A stretch of DNA of 64,000 nt from Tipula vernalis (lineage: Eukaryota > Arthropoda > Insecta > Diptera > Tipulidae). The position numbers were made by a program, and so were the translations under genes. Under the pieces are notes generated by a model. The model was not told the origin of the DNA, did no database searches, and saw only the letters and a list, made by a program, of their open reading frames with translations. Positions 48,322 through 59,739 of the stretch are shown here, in pieces. Every line of letters starts with the position of its first letter. The first letter of the stretch is position 1. The DNA lies in contig OY282560.1 in assembly GCA_958295665.1 (NCBI GenBank), forward strand, positions 97,813,930-97,877,929, written 5' to 3'.

Positions 48322-51300
48322 TATTCAGCTAAAATTTATATAAATAGGCCACATTAAAATTGCTCAAAACTAATTAGAAACAACAAACTTATCGATTAAG
48401 TAAGTGCCTTAAAAAATAATAAAAATAAAAAATAAAAATGGTGGCCTTATATAAAATATATATGTTACATAAAAATAATGAAACGAATGCAATCAAAATA
48501 AATATATATATAATAATTTTTAATTATATATATATATATACATAGAGTAGAGTTATAATTTTTTTTTTTAAGAATTAAGATTTTATTGTAATAAATAAAT
48601 TAAATTAAATAAGCAAAAAAAAAAAAGAATTAAATACCCCCGGAGGTTATTTAATTTTTTTTTTGTACGTCCGCGTTTTTTTAGGTAATAATAACTAATT
48701 TGTATATTAGGAATTTTTACTTAATTAAGATAAATATTTAAAACAAAAAAGAAAACTTTTATTTTCAAATTAAACAAAAACAATTACTCTGACAAGCAAT
48801 ACAAGGAAAGTAAAAGTAATATTTTTTTAATTTTAAATGAGTGCCTTCTATATGTATTAATTAGGTCTTAATTTTTTTTTTTTTTTTTTTTTTTTAATTT
48901 TATTTTGATTTATCATAATTATTAATATATATATAAAATAAACGTAATTATAAAAAAGCGTTATTAGTAAAATAAATCATATAAATAGACAGCTAGCTTA
49001 TGTTATAAGTTAATTTCATTATTAATAATATTATAATAATAAATATAAATATAATCCATACACTTTTTTTTTGCAATAATTAAAATATTCCAATTAATAA
49101 AATACATAATTAAATAAATTACAAAAAAAATATAAAAAAATACATTTTTTTCCGTTTTAATTATTAAAGTAATTTTAATTAAATAGAAAATATATTATTT
49201 TAATTAAAATTAATAATTTTAACTAAAATGTATAAATTTTATAAAAATTAATTTTTTTTACGGTATTTAGTCTTGACTTTTTTTTTTTTTTTTAGGATTA
49301 ATTATAATCATCTATTTACATACATAAATATATAAATATTATTAAATAACATCAAATTAAATTTAAACTTATAACAGAAATAACAATCACATTAAGTGCT
49401 GTCTGTTAAGTTAAACAATAATATTTTTTTTTTTTTTTTTATAGTATACATAATTAAATTAGAAAAGGGAATTTTAATGATAAACATAATAAATTAAAAT
49501 CTACACACACTTTTTAAAAATAAATATATAAATAGGTAACTATTATTTTGTGCTTTTCGATTTTATTTTTTTTCGTTCGGATATTTTTAATTTTAATTTT
49601 AAAAATAATAATGCATAATTATTTTCGTATATTCATATTTCTTCAAACGGTATTAATTAAAGGGTTATTTGTTTATTTAAAAAAAAAAGTTAATATTTTC
49701 ATTCAGTATTTAATTATTTACAACAAATATGAAAAGCACAAATTTAGTTTGATTTATTATTTTATTATTATCATTTTGTTTTATAAAAGCATCGATGGAA
49801 GTTAATTATAATTATTATTATTATTAAGCAGTATTAATTTTATTTTATTTTATTTTTTTTTAGCAGACCGGTACAAAAATTATCATTTTTAACTTTTACA
49901 AAATATATTGACTTCCATCAAAACAGTATTAAAAAAATTATCTCTTTATTATTGTTTGTTTCATCAAAAACCCTTTTATAAATTATAAATTAAAAAAATA
50001 AAAAATTTATTGTTTAATATTAAAAACATCAATAAAACAATAATTAATTTTTATAATTTATTTTATTACACAATACCACCAACATCGGATACATAAAATC
50101 AAAATAAAATTAAAAAAAAAAAAGAAAATAAATAAAACAAAAGAAGAAACTATAAATGTATAAATAAAAATAAAAAAACAAATAGAAATTAATTATGCCG
50201 TCCATAAATTATTATTTTTAATTTTAAAACAAACAAACAAAAAAAAAAAAATTAAAATTTTAAAATGAAACAAAATCCAAAAGATTTGACTTAAAAAAAC
50301 AAAACAAAAAGAAAAGAAAAATTTAAGAAGCCGTCAAGCTATATTTTTTCACGCTAAAAATATCCGCATTGATGACATTAAAAAATGAAAACGAAAAGTA
50401 CACCAAATTTATAGTATACACAAAATAATAAAAATTTAATAAAATGCATTAACAAATCTCTAATCGATTAGAGACTTGAAATATTGCAATAAACAATAAA
50501 AAGCAATCAAATAACTTCTGAGATTAAAATACGCAAACAATTTGTTTTGTAAAAAAATTACATTTTTTTTGCAAACCAATTTAAAAATTATTATTATTAT
50601 ATTTTTTCTTAATTTTGTTATTATATTATTTTTTTTTTTTTATAATTTTTAATTCAAAACAAACAAAAGAAAAAAACTATAGTAAACTAAAATATTTTTT
50701 ATTTTTTTTTTTTCATTCTAAGTATTATAATTATTTTTTAAATATCATAAACAAACATAAAAAAAAAATAAATCAATAAAATAAATTATATAAATAAAAC
50801 TTGGCATTTTTTATTAAATATATAAAAATATATATATAATTTTTTATTTTTAAAAATTTTAATTATGTATAATAAAAATGAAATTAAACAATAATATATG
50901 CAATTACATACATATATTAAATTAAATGGTTTATAATTTTTTATATATATAAACTTCACAATATAATTAAAAATTTCAAATAATTAAAAAAAAAAACATT
51001 ATGTACAATAAATCAAATAAAAAAAAAAAATAAAAAATAGAAAATAATTATCTACCATTTAAATAAATGAATAAATAATACATACAACAGCAAATACAAA
51101 AAAATGAAATGAAATGAATGATGAAAAACACAAAACAAGAAGAAGAAATTGTATCATATTTTTATTGATCAATAAAAACACAATTGGAAATAAATAAAAT
51201 GAATTTTTAGTTTTCAACACGATTCCTACACTCTTCCTATTTATAAATAAATAATTAATATTTTTTTATTTGTGATTTTAAAGAAGCTGCTGTATGTAAA

Positions 51301-51400
51301 TTTGCAAGCAAGATTTGCTATCATTTTAGCTACGTATATATTGAAACCTTTCTTAAAATTATTTATTTAATAAACTAATTTATTATTAAAACTGTATAAT
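48322..51400 (+). other. yki: Extremely AT-rich region, probable yorkie 3' UTR and flank
   Basis: Immediately after the stop codon, the sequence is almost pure A/T for about 3 kb, with long A and T runs and many AATAAA and ATTTA words. No transposon text interrupts it, unlike both sides. A long 3' UTR is the simplest reading, with many possible polyadenylation sites (for example 'caataaaaac' near 51168). Its end cannot be fixed. Open frames here (such as 49548-49805) are compositional. Confidence 0.5.
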
Positions 51401-51635
51401 TAGTTTTATCACAAATTGCATTTGACACATTATGACGTTACACTACAATGATGCCACCTTAAGTATAAGAGAGGAAAGGTTAAAGTTTGGACTTAGGCCA
51501 TGCCCCAATATACTGTGATAATAACCTGATAAATAATAATTTGTGACATTTACTTGAGAAATTTTCCCCTTCGCAGACATTTTTTATTGTTACTACCCGA
51601 ATTCAATAATAATTTTTGTCCACGACTAACGTATA

Positions 51636-51895
51636 ATATAGCAAATGGTGCAGTGGTTAAAGCTGCGGCGGTTGGATCGGGAGGTACTGGGTTTGAATCC
51701 CTATACTGGGGTGGGATGCAAAAGGGATTTTTCATCATCTGATTACGATCGGTGATGAAGATGAACACATCTATGACCTCCCCTGTTGAGAGTGCAGAAT
51801 CCATGGGCTGACACACGTTTCATGTCAGCACTATAGGTTGGCATGAAGCATAGTATAAATACATGAGTACTACCATCATACAAAAAAAAAAAAAA
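51636..51895 (+). mobile_element. tRNA-derived SINE
   Basis: The head has an A-box-like atggtgcagtggttaaagc (about 51645-51663) and a B-box-like gggtttgaatccc (51689-51701), the Pol III internal promoter of a tRNA, spaced as in a tRNA. A unique body follows and ends in an A tract (51882-51895). No target duplication is obvious. The tRNA of origin is not determined. The 88-codon minus-strand open frame here is a by-product. Confidence 0.82.
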
Positions 51896-52069
51896 TATTT
51901 AATCGGTGAAATTCCAGATGTCGCGTCGATCACATATAAAAAATAATATAAAACTTTGGTAATCGCCTAAATGTTTATAAGGTTAATTGAACATACAACG
52001 GAAATTCGAATTGTTCACGTGTGTTATCCTACTTTTAACACTTATACCACGTTTACAACGGAGTAAATT

Positions 52070-53870
52070 CAATAGGTATACCTTAGACATAAATAATTGT
52101 TGGTGTTTTGTGTTTAAAAATATCATGATCCAGCGAAATTGTTTTTAGTTTTTGAGCCAAATTTGAATATTAAAAGAAAACTGTTTTATCTATTGGTTTA
52201 GAGCTTTTTATCTATTTTACTATTAAAGCGTTAAATTTTTGTATGCTGCTCGAGCTAAGTCGTTTTTCTAACAAACGACCACAACTCTCCACGAATTCAC
52301 AGATATTTTTAGATTACTTACCCTTTTGAGCTTTTTAAGTTTTTCTTGTAAGGAAGAGTACCGATCGGTGAAACCATAAGTTGTTAATGGAAAATTTAGC
52401 TTCGAACCATTTTCATGTATACCAAATCAGACAAGTCAAATATCAGAACATGTTCATCATTTTCTCAACGATAATTTTTGAAAATTGGAAGATATTTTGG
52501 AGCAATTTAAAGAAATGTCATTGCCAGGCGATACCACAGTTGGTATCTAGACTAGAAACCTGGACGAAGTCTGAAAAAATCGCCTTTCTAAAAAGTTTCT
52601 GTTGTTTCTCAAAGTTTCCAATTTACTTTCTACTTATATTTTATTTTCAAAGAAACGTGCGTATGCTTAGTACTTAAATTTAACGCAACCATATGCGGTT
52701 ATAAACATGGCTATTATTTTTATCTGGAATATAGCCAATTAGGATGGAACTTGACTATTCCTAACCGGTTATGAAGCAATTCAACATAAGCGATGAAAAT
52801 GGGACTCTTGGGCACTAGAAAAAATCAAAAAATAAAACTAACTATTTAAGCATTAGGAAGGGTTTAATCGAACTATGATGGTTTAGGATTTTTAGAAGAA
52901 TTTATTAAGGGAAGTTCGAAGTCAAACCTTAAATAAATAAATAAAGAATTGACAGTTTATGAAAGATGCCGACAGTTTTAAAGTTGCAAGTGAAATACAC
53001 AAGGAATGATGTGTTAGCGGTAATTTGAGATACGTTTTAAAATTTTTTATAAAAATATTTAAATGTTTCTTCTATCACATTCACAAGTGGATAAAGCCTC
53101 AGCTTGCTTATGTTTCCAATTTGTCGTCTTATTTTAAAAAAAGTAATATACATAGACAAAATTTTAAGAAAATTGTTTATAATTCACTAGGTCAGTGTGT
53201 CTGTGTGTTAGTTTTGTGTGAACTAAAACGTTGTGTAAGCAATCGGATAAACATAAATATTATGTTATGGAATTGTGGAATTAGAGTTTTAGAGTTCGAT
53301 TGAGGTTACGGGCTTGCTCCACTTCGATCGAGGGTTGATCTGGGTTACTGTTTCGGTCAGCCTGAAAGCCAACAGGTTGTTTCTCTCCATTCAAGTAATG
53401 TCAGTGTCAGCATCTCAGTCTCAGGCAGCTCAAGAACTAATGTTCGTGTCGGTCAGTGCTAAGAATACTTTAAACGGAGTACGTTTTCAGGGCATTGTTT
53501 CTAGTTAGAACGAGAGTACAGTGTACATACGAAATACAATAGTTAGACCTTAGACATAAATAATTCTTGGTGTTTTGTGTTAAAAAAAACCCGATCCAGC
53601 AAAGTATTGAGCCAATATTGGTTTAGAGCTCTTTATCTATTTTATTTTTAAAGCGTTAAGTTTTTGTATGCTGCTCGAGCTAAATAATTTTTTTTAAACC
53701 GGCCACAACTCTCCACGAAGAGTTCTGAGATTTTTAAGCCTTCCTCGTGGAGAAGAGTACAGATAAGCGAAACCGTAAGCGAAATTTAAAATTTTTATCT
53801 AAATTTTCGGTGGTAAATGGAAAATTTATCTTAAAGCAGCTTTAGCTTCGAACCCTTTTCATTTTCAAAA
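52070..53870 (+). repeat. Pair of ~340-bp direct repeats flanking ~1.1 kb
   Basis: 52070-52417 and 53538-53867 share ccttagacataaataatt, ggtgttttgtgt, gatccagc, tatgctgctcgagctaa, ccacaactctccacga, gagtaccgat/gagtacagat and ttagcttcgaacc, in the same order and orientation with indels. The enclosed segment has no recognisable transposase or pol. They may be diverged LTRs of an unknown element, or two insertions of one non-coding element. Confidence 0.65.
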
Positions 53871-54689
53871 GCGTAATTTTTGTGGTGAATTCTCTTCTAA
53901 AAAAGTAATGACACTTTGGTAATTAGGAAAAAATGTAAGGAACTTATATTTGCCAAGGAAAAATTTGTTTTTTAACTTCATAACCACTCCAGGGTTTTTA
54001 CTAAATTTCCATGGCAGAAACCATTATAAATAAGCTTTGAAAAAAGGCTTTATGAAAAAGCCGGGTATCTCCCAGAATATTATAATTATTGCAAACAAAA
54101 GCCGATAAGTTAAAATATTGTGTAAATGTATTATTAGTACAGCAGCTATATTAAAACAGGGGAGTACAAAATGAAATAGCGGAATACAAGGGTAACCAAT
54201 ATCCGAAAGTAGTCATATACACCAATCGAACTCACTTCGACAACACTGATCCTTACTGTGTATTTTAATTTGTCAGTCGTTGTCGCTTTTCGTCGTCGCT
54301 TTTGTTCTTGTTCTGGGGAACAGATTCCCCTTGCAGTATTGCAACAGAACGAACAAATGAAACTTAAAAAATGTGAAATAAAGTATAAATACTTCTTACA
54401 ATCGTTATTGAGGTCATATCGTCTTCCATTTCATCTTGTTGAGATTGCAAAAATTTGTGACTATTTCATACAAAAACGTAGTATGGTTCTGTTTAAAACT
54501 GGGCGCAAATCTTACACTGAAAAAAAAAATTAAGTAGTTTCAATAAAAACCTAGTAACGAACTGGCCTTTCCCTTTTCAGGGAAATTAATCTCCTGCATT
54601 TTTACAGTATCACTATCGTGTGTATTCTTATAATACAGACTTTTTGATTCTCGACGGAACTCGAAAACTTTTATTTTATTTAGAAAAGG

Positions 54690-55080
54690 TAACTCAACAT
54701 TTAAGATCGTTTCCGGCAGATATTTATAAAACTATAGAAATCGGAAAAAATAAGAAATCGGCAATCGACTTTCCCAATGTCTTTTTTAATTAAATTTATC
54801 ACGTCGTCCATATCCACAACTTCTTGCGTGTTTTTCCACTTTTTTCCGATGCTGCCATGTTGTGCCCTGGTTCAAAATATTTAATTGTGATGGTGTCTGG
54901 GCTCCAGTTCTGATTTATTACTGTCAGTAATGCCGAATACAATGTCCAATTTTTATTTTGAGCGGATCAGTTGTCAGCCCAAAAGACAAATTTCGACACA
55001 TCACGTCTTGAATGTTGAATAATGATGTTAAACGAAGATGCAACATCTGAGGCGGACCACATATAGTAGTAATCTACTGT
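54690..55080 (-). pseudogene. Relic of an insect multicopy gene family with an 'ADN..AQNKNW' motif
   Basis: Minus-strand text from 55080 reads SSFNIIIQHSRRDVSKFVFW then ADN, a stop in place of a Cys, SAQNKNWTLYSALL and DTITIKYFEPGHNMAAS; after a frame change MDDVINLIKKDIGK follows. From memory, the phrase 'DNCSGQNKNW...TVTIKYFEPGHTFM.AD' typifies an uncharacterised, probably transposon-borne family in aphids and other insects. At least one stop and one frameshift are visible. The function is unknown to me. Confidence 0.55.
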
Positions 55081-55095
55081 GGCAATCCATAACTC

Positions 55096-56290
55096 TAGCA
55101 AGCACCCAAATAGAAAAATTGGAGATTTTTATTACAAAAAAAAATTCCTTCAGGTGCGGGGATCGAACTCGAGACCAATCTGCTCTCTTGTGGTAAGAGT
55201 TCGATCCTCGCGGCTTAAGGATTTCATTTATGTAATAAAAAGCTCCAAATTTTCTATTTGGGTGGTTTTTATTGAGTTATAATTGCCTTTTTATTTAAAA
55301 AAAGTTAATTTTTATTTACCAGGTTAGCAGAAATTAAATTAATTAAATTAAATTAAAAAAAAAAAAAAAAAAATTCATCAAAAATCGCAAATTTTTTTTG
55401 TCATTTTAACAGGCGAACAGAAATTACAAGAAGGTAAAATTGTCAGCAATATGACTTTATTTTGTATGTCCAAGTGTCACATAACTTGAAGTGGCACGCT
55501 TTGATACAAAATAATGTCACGTTGCTGACAATTATGTTGTTATTTAAATTCTGTTCGCCTGCCGAACAACAATTTGTATGCGATTTTTCGCAAAGTCCGA
55601 ATTTATCAGTATTTAAACGAAAAACTGAGTGGAAATTATGTATAGATGAGTGGTTGGGTGGTAAGATGAAGGAGTATTGTGCGAAAGGTTTGGAGTTCGA
55701 TTCTTCAAACTTCCAACTTTCTTTTTTTTAACAAAAATTTGATTTTTTTTATTTCCACGAATTTTACCAAATTTTTTTTTGTAACGATCTCGATCCCGAT
55801 TAATCTTCTCGGATTATCTTCCCAATTCAAAATTTTTCATCTAAAAACAAATTTTTTCGTTGGCTTTGCTTAGATTCGAACTACAGACCTTCTTCACTCC
55901 ACTCCATCACTTTATTACCTCGGCTATCTCATCACATACAATTTAATATACATTTGTTTGTTTTATGCAATCATAACAAATGTGTCTATAATATGTCGAT
56001 ATGATGACATCTCTGTTAGGGCATATGTACTAAATTTACTACACAATGTTTCTGCTAAGTGCTGAAATATTTGGTTTTGCTTAAAAGAGGGCGTGTGTTT
56101 TAATTTTGTAAAAATGTCTGAGGCTCGATTTTTTAAATAATTAATAATTAATTACGTAACATTATTATTGCATTAAAATAATATAGATTAGTTGTACTAA
56201 ATATTCTGGTAACGAAATCGCCATAAATTCAAAAAGCAAACTACTCATAAAATTTAGCAAGAGTACCTGCGTGCAGTCAGAAGTACTTGT
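55096..56290 (+). repeat. Composite repeat C, copy 1
   Basis: Parts in order: a small palindrome (arms 55103-55155 and 55212-55264) with B-box-like motifs near its centre; a poly(A/T) link; an inner hairpin of ~110 bp (about 55435-55530, ends attgtcagc and gctgacaat); a minus-strand tRNA-like head (55870-55930); and a unique tail to about 56290 (ctgcgtgcagtcagaagtac). The same parts in the same order recur at 60001-61047. A stretch at about 56040-56180 is absent from copy 2. Confidence 0.75.
55860..55945 (-). mobile_element. tRNA-like SINE head (minus strand), copy 1
   Basis: On the minus strand the words tagccgaggtaataaagtga (A box) and gtagttcgaatcta (B box) appear in tRNA spacing, followed by a T/A-rich body. 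The A box lies at about 55916-55928 and the B box at about 55871-55884. The second copy is at 60740-60805. Confidence 0.6.
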
Positions 56291-56365
56291 GTGTATTTTT
56301 CCACGTTAAACGGAACCCAGCAATTAGGAAATATAAATAATTATTAATGAATATGGATATGAAAC

Positions 56366-56780
56366 TGATAAATTGGCCTTAGCACTCCTTGCCAGAGATT
56401 TGAATTCACTTTCCGATAGTACATATAGTAGTTGGCCTACTACTACATCCATCGAGCCCAAGAAATACCCCCTATCCAAGGGAATAAATTATTCTGGAAA
56501 TTTTTTATACAAATTAAGATTTTAGCTGAAACTGATAAATGGGCCTTAGCACTCCTTGCCAAAGATTTGAATTCACTTCCGGATAATACATGTAGTAGTT
56601 GGCTTATTACTACATCAATCGAGCCCAAAAACTACCCCCTATCCAGGGGAATAAATTCGTCTGAAAACTTTAGGTACTAATTGAGATTTCGTCTGAAATC
56701 GTTCATTGACCGTTAATACCTACTACTAGATATTTGACCTTGGGATCCGATAGTACATGGAGTAGCTGCTTAAAATTGTG
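56366..56780 (+). repeat. Tandem ~165-bp repeat, two full units and one partial
   Basis: Units start near 56366, 56530 and 56696. Shared words: ctgataaattggccttagca (with variation), ctccttgcca, gatttgaattcact, tagtagttggc, tactacatc, atcgagccca and ccccctatcca. The third unit keeps only gatccgatagtacatg and gtagctgc-like text. Non-coding. Confidence 0.75.
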
Positions 56781-57084
56781 GTCCTTTATGCCGATTAACT
56801 ATTTCTTAAACTAAGAATTAATTTAAACTAGACATTTTTTCTGGCGATTAAGACTAACAATTGTTAAATGTCATTTACGCCACTTGCCTATGGTTTGGAT
56901 TCATTTTTTTATGGCCTATATAATATTTTGACTAAATTCTACTTGTATTGCCTCTGAATGGTCTTACTTTCACAGGAAATCACTTTTATTCGAAAGATTT
57001 TGTAATGAAATTACATTTTTAGTACTAAATATTTCAATATGAATCGTAATTTTTCCAATTGGAATTTAGTTTAGCAGTGTCAAA

Positions 57085-58721
57085 CTAATACATATATAGA
57101 ATCTGTGGATTTGTGGAAAACTTCACATCCATTCTAGCACATGCATTCTCAATTTTCATTAATTTTTCAAACCCGACCTTAGATCCGTCATCATACACAC
57201 TCATTCCATACGCAATTTTGGAAGACACTAGCGCCTTTCGCAGCATATCAGTCACGCTAGGGTGAGCCCCCCATTTTGGTTTACTCACCATTTTGATCAC
57301 ATTTAATCTGATCTTACAATTATCGGCTAATTTTTCCATGTGCACTTTAAAACTCAATCGATTGTCGATCCAGATTCCTAAATACCTAGTCAATCTTGAA
57401 TACTCAATTATCTCATCATAGATTCGCACATCAATTCTTTGATTCGTTCTAAATGCCATACTATTACATTTTCTCGAATTCACCCGCAGATTTAAATCAT
57501 TCAAACATTGTGTTACCTGAATCACATATTCCTGAGCTCGATTTAGGGCCTCGCCGATAGTTTTGCCCTTGCCGATTAGTACAAAGTCATCTGCAAATTG
57601 CAAGATAACTTTGTTGGGGGCATTATACCTATGTATTGAGCTCGTATACAGATTGAAGAGGGTCGGAGAAATTTTGCTCCCTTGAGGGAGCCCAATATTC
57701 ACCACCCCCCCCCCAATCTATAACCTCTTCCAGACAAAACAAACTTACGCTCACTCATAAACTCATACACCCATTTACAAATTTTCCCAAGAAATCCCAG
57801 GTTCAAAAGAACCTGATATAGTTTCCCTGGAACCACATAATCATACGCTCTTTCAATATCCAGAAATACCGCCACAACAAACTTGTTTTCCTTTCGTACT
57901 TCCCACACAAATTTTTCCACACATTCGTTTGCAGAATGGTTACGTCGTAAACCAAAAGTGGTCTCTGGCAATAAACTATTTTCATACATAAACTTTTCAA
58001 ACCTGCCTTTCATCATCCCATTCACCATTTTAATAAAAACATTCAACATACATATTCCTCTATAGTTTATTGCCAGATTAGTATCGCGATCCCTTTTGGG
58101 AATTGGAACCACTCTGCAATCCTTCCATCTTTCCGGTATCTGAACACTCATCCATACCCTATTGAGAATTCGACCCAAGATTTCCTTTGCTTCAACGCTC
58201 AACAGCCCAATCATTTTATAACTCACTCTATTTATTCCTGGGGTCGTAGATTTTGCTGTTTCTAAAACCCTCAGGAACTCATTCCACTCAAATTCCACAC
58301 ACATTTCATTCAAATTTTCACCAACATCTTCAAGTAACACCCAATCGTTACTATCACCTACATTATTCTGAACATCCGTCATCATTTGTAAGAATTGATT
58401 TCCTTTTTCAGGATCATCCATTACAACGTTTCTTTCATTCCTCATTTTACCTCTCACTCTATTAAATTTATTCCATACATCTTTAGTTGTGGTTCTGTGT
58501 GTCATTTCTGCCACATAGTTCCGCCAACTTCTCCTTTTTGCTCTACGGATAGCCTTTTTCAATTTTCCATTTACGCATTCATAATTTCGTCTACAATCAC
58601 GACAAATACACCTGTTAAATTCACGCAAAGCTATCCGTTTCCTTTCATGCCAATACTGAATCTCCATATTCCACCAACCGTTAACTTTCATTTTATTCGC
58701 TCTTATTTGAAAACTGCACAT
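57085..58721 (-). pseudogene. LINE reverse transcriptase, split at a C10/G10 run
   Basis: Frame 58721-57699 carries the RT fingers and palm A: IPERWKDCRVVPIPKRDRD, NYRGICMLNVFIKMVNGMM, LLPETTFGLRRNHSANECVE and FVVAVFLDIERAYDYV (motif A, FLDIERAYD). It ends in GYRLGGGW at the homopolymer. The frame 57705-57085 takes over with VNIGLPQGSKISPTLFNLYT, LQFADDFVLIGKG (FADD) and RLTRYLGIWIDNRLSF. The catalytic Asp residues are all present; only the length of the homopolymer separates the halves. Confidence 0.78.
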
Positions 58722-58790
58722 TTCATTAACTCTCTATTTCACACTCAAGCTGGTTTACATCATTTATTTCATTTGTTATGAGAATCTCAT

Positions 58791-59465
58791 TCATATACGT
58801 TCAACCCATTTCTTACTATTCAGCAAGGTCTTTTTCTCAATATCCACATTTACACCACCTAAACACGCATTGATCATAAAATGATCACTACCCAAATTCT
58901 TATCTGTTACATTCCAAGTGACTTGGGCCGCCAGTCCGCTAGACACTAAAGTGATGTCTATGGCACTGGCTGTGGCCCTAACATACGCCATCCTTGTTGG
59001 CCTTCCATCGTTCAGAATCACGAGATCGGAATCCAGAACGAGGTCCGCCAACAAGTTTCCCCAAGCATCATTCTAAAATCATATCACTTTTCCCACGCAC
59101 CCAATCAAATCATTTTTTAACAGTTTTAATTGAAGCTGCATATACACTAACAATTAACAAATTTCTATCCAGATTCCTAGTTTTGGCAGTGATGACCTCG
59201 ATGTACTCGAAATCGGGGACCCCCACATTAGTCAACATTATATTGGCTTTTGCCAATATCGCTACTCCGCCGAAGCCATCGGCCCTAGGTCTGGATAGAA
59301 AATTGTACCAATTCACTCGAAACGTCTTGTTCACACGCTCCCTGTCGCACTTAAAAGTATTATATTCATACACTCATTGGCCAGATAAGTCCGCAGCATA
59401 TCGCTTTTGGCATACATGCTTTGGATATTTATCCGACCAATTCTCAAGCATTCATTGGATCTTAC
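58791..59465 (-). pseudogene. LINE endonuclease (APE-type) fragments
   Basis: About 59440-59350 reads GRINIQSMYAKSDMLRTYLA (the N-terminal Asn block of APE endonucleases). 59373-59110 reads ADGFGGVAILAKANI and YIEVITAKTRNLDRNLLIVS then VYA. 59054-58791 reads LADLVLDSDLVILNDGRPTR, ASAIDITLVSS and LGSDHFMI (the catalytic SDH box). The pieces are in different frames, so the domain is dead. Confidence 0.72.
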
Positions 59466-59739
59466 ATTCATTCCATCCTTTCTTCATTTGCATCCATCGC
59501 GATCCTTAGCTCGTTCGGGTTCAAAAATGAATATTTGCTCCTGCTGGTGTATTGTGTTGTTCTGCTTTCCTCTGTTGTTGTTGTTTTAATGTTATTAACC
59601 GCAGCCACTGACCTGCTTGGTAAATTTTCATTTGTTGTTGTTGTTCCTTCATTCTTATTTTTATTTGTTTCAGTTGTTTGTTTAATTGAATTGTTGTTGT
59701 TCTGTGTTTTACTATTATTATTGTTTGTAATCATAAATG

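Larger units (their letters stand above)
57085..59734 (-). mobile_element. Non-LTR retrotransposon (I/LOA-like), decayed
   Basis: Minus-strand order is an Asn/Thr-rich stretch (59734-59468), endonuclease fragments (59465-58791), then RT (58721-57085). Breaks occur at about 59467, 59110, 58755 and at a C10 run (57705-57714). The RT ends without an RNase H domain or a visible 3' UTR/tail, although LINEs are normally truncated at the 5' end. So the 3' part has probably been deleted or replaced. The left flank at 57000 is unique AT-rich DNA; the right flank is the large palindrome at 59740. Confidence 0.75.

Noticed and set aside
49548..49805. Hydrophobic 85-codon frame that looks like a membrane protein
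   Set aside because: Poly(A/T) DNA translates to Phe/Ile/Leu/Lys/Asn-rich text; no other support.
51550..51816. 88-codon minus-strand frame
   Set aside because: It lies across the tRNA-derived SINE; the Pol III boxes explain the sequence.
55154..55225. Functional tRNA genes near the B-box-like motifs
   Set aside because: No complete cloverleaf with acceptor stem can be formed; the motifs lie in a palindrome and in opposed orientation, so they are tRNA-like relics.
58395..58781. 128-codon + strand frame
   Set aside because: It is antisense to the LINE reverse transcriptase (58721-57699), which has clear motifs.
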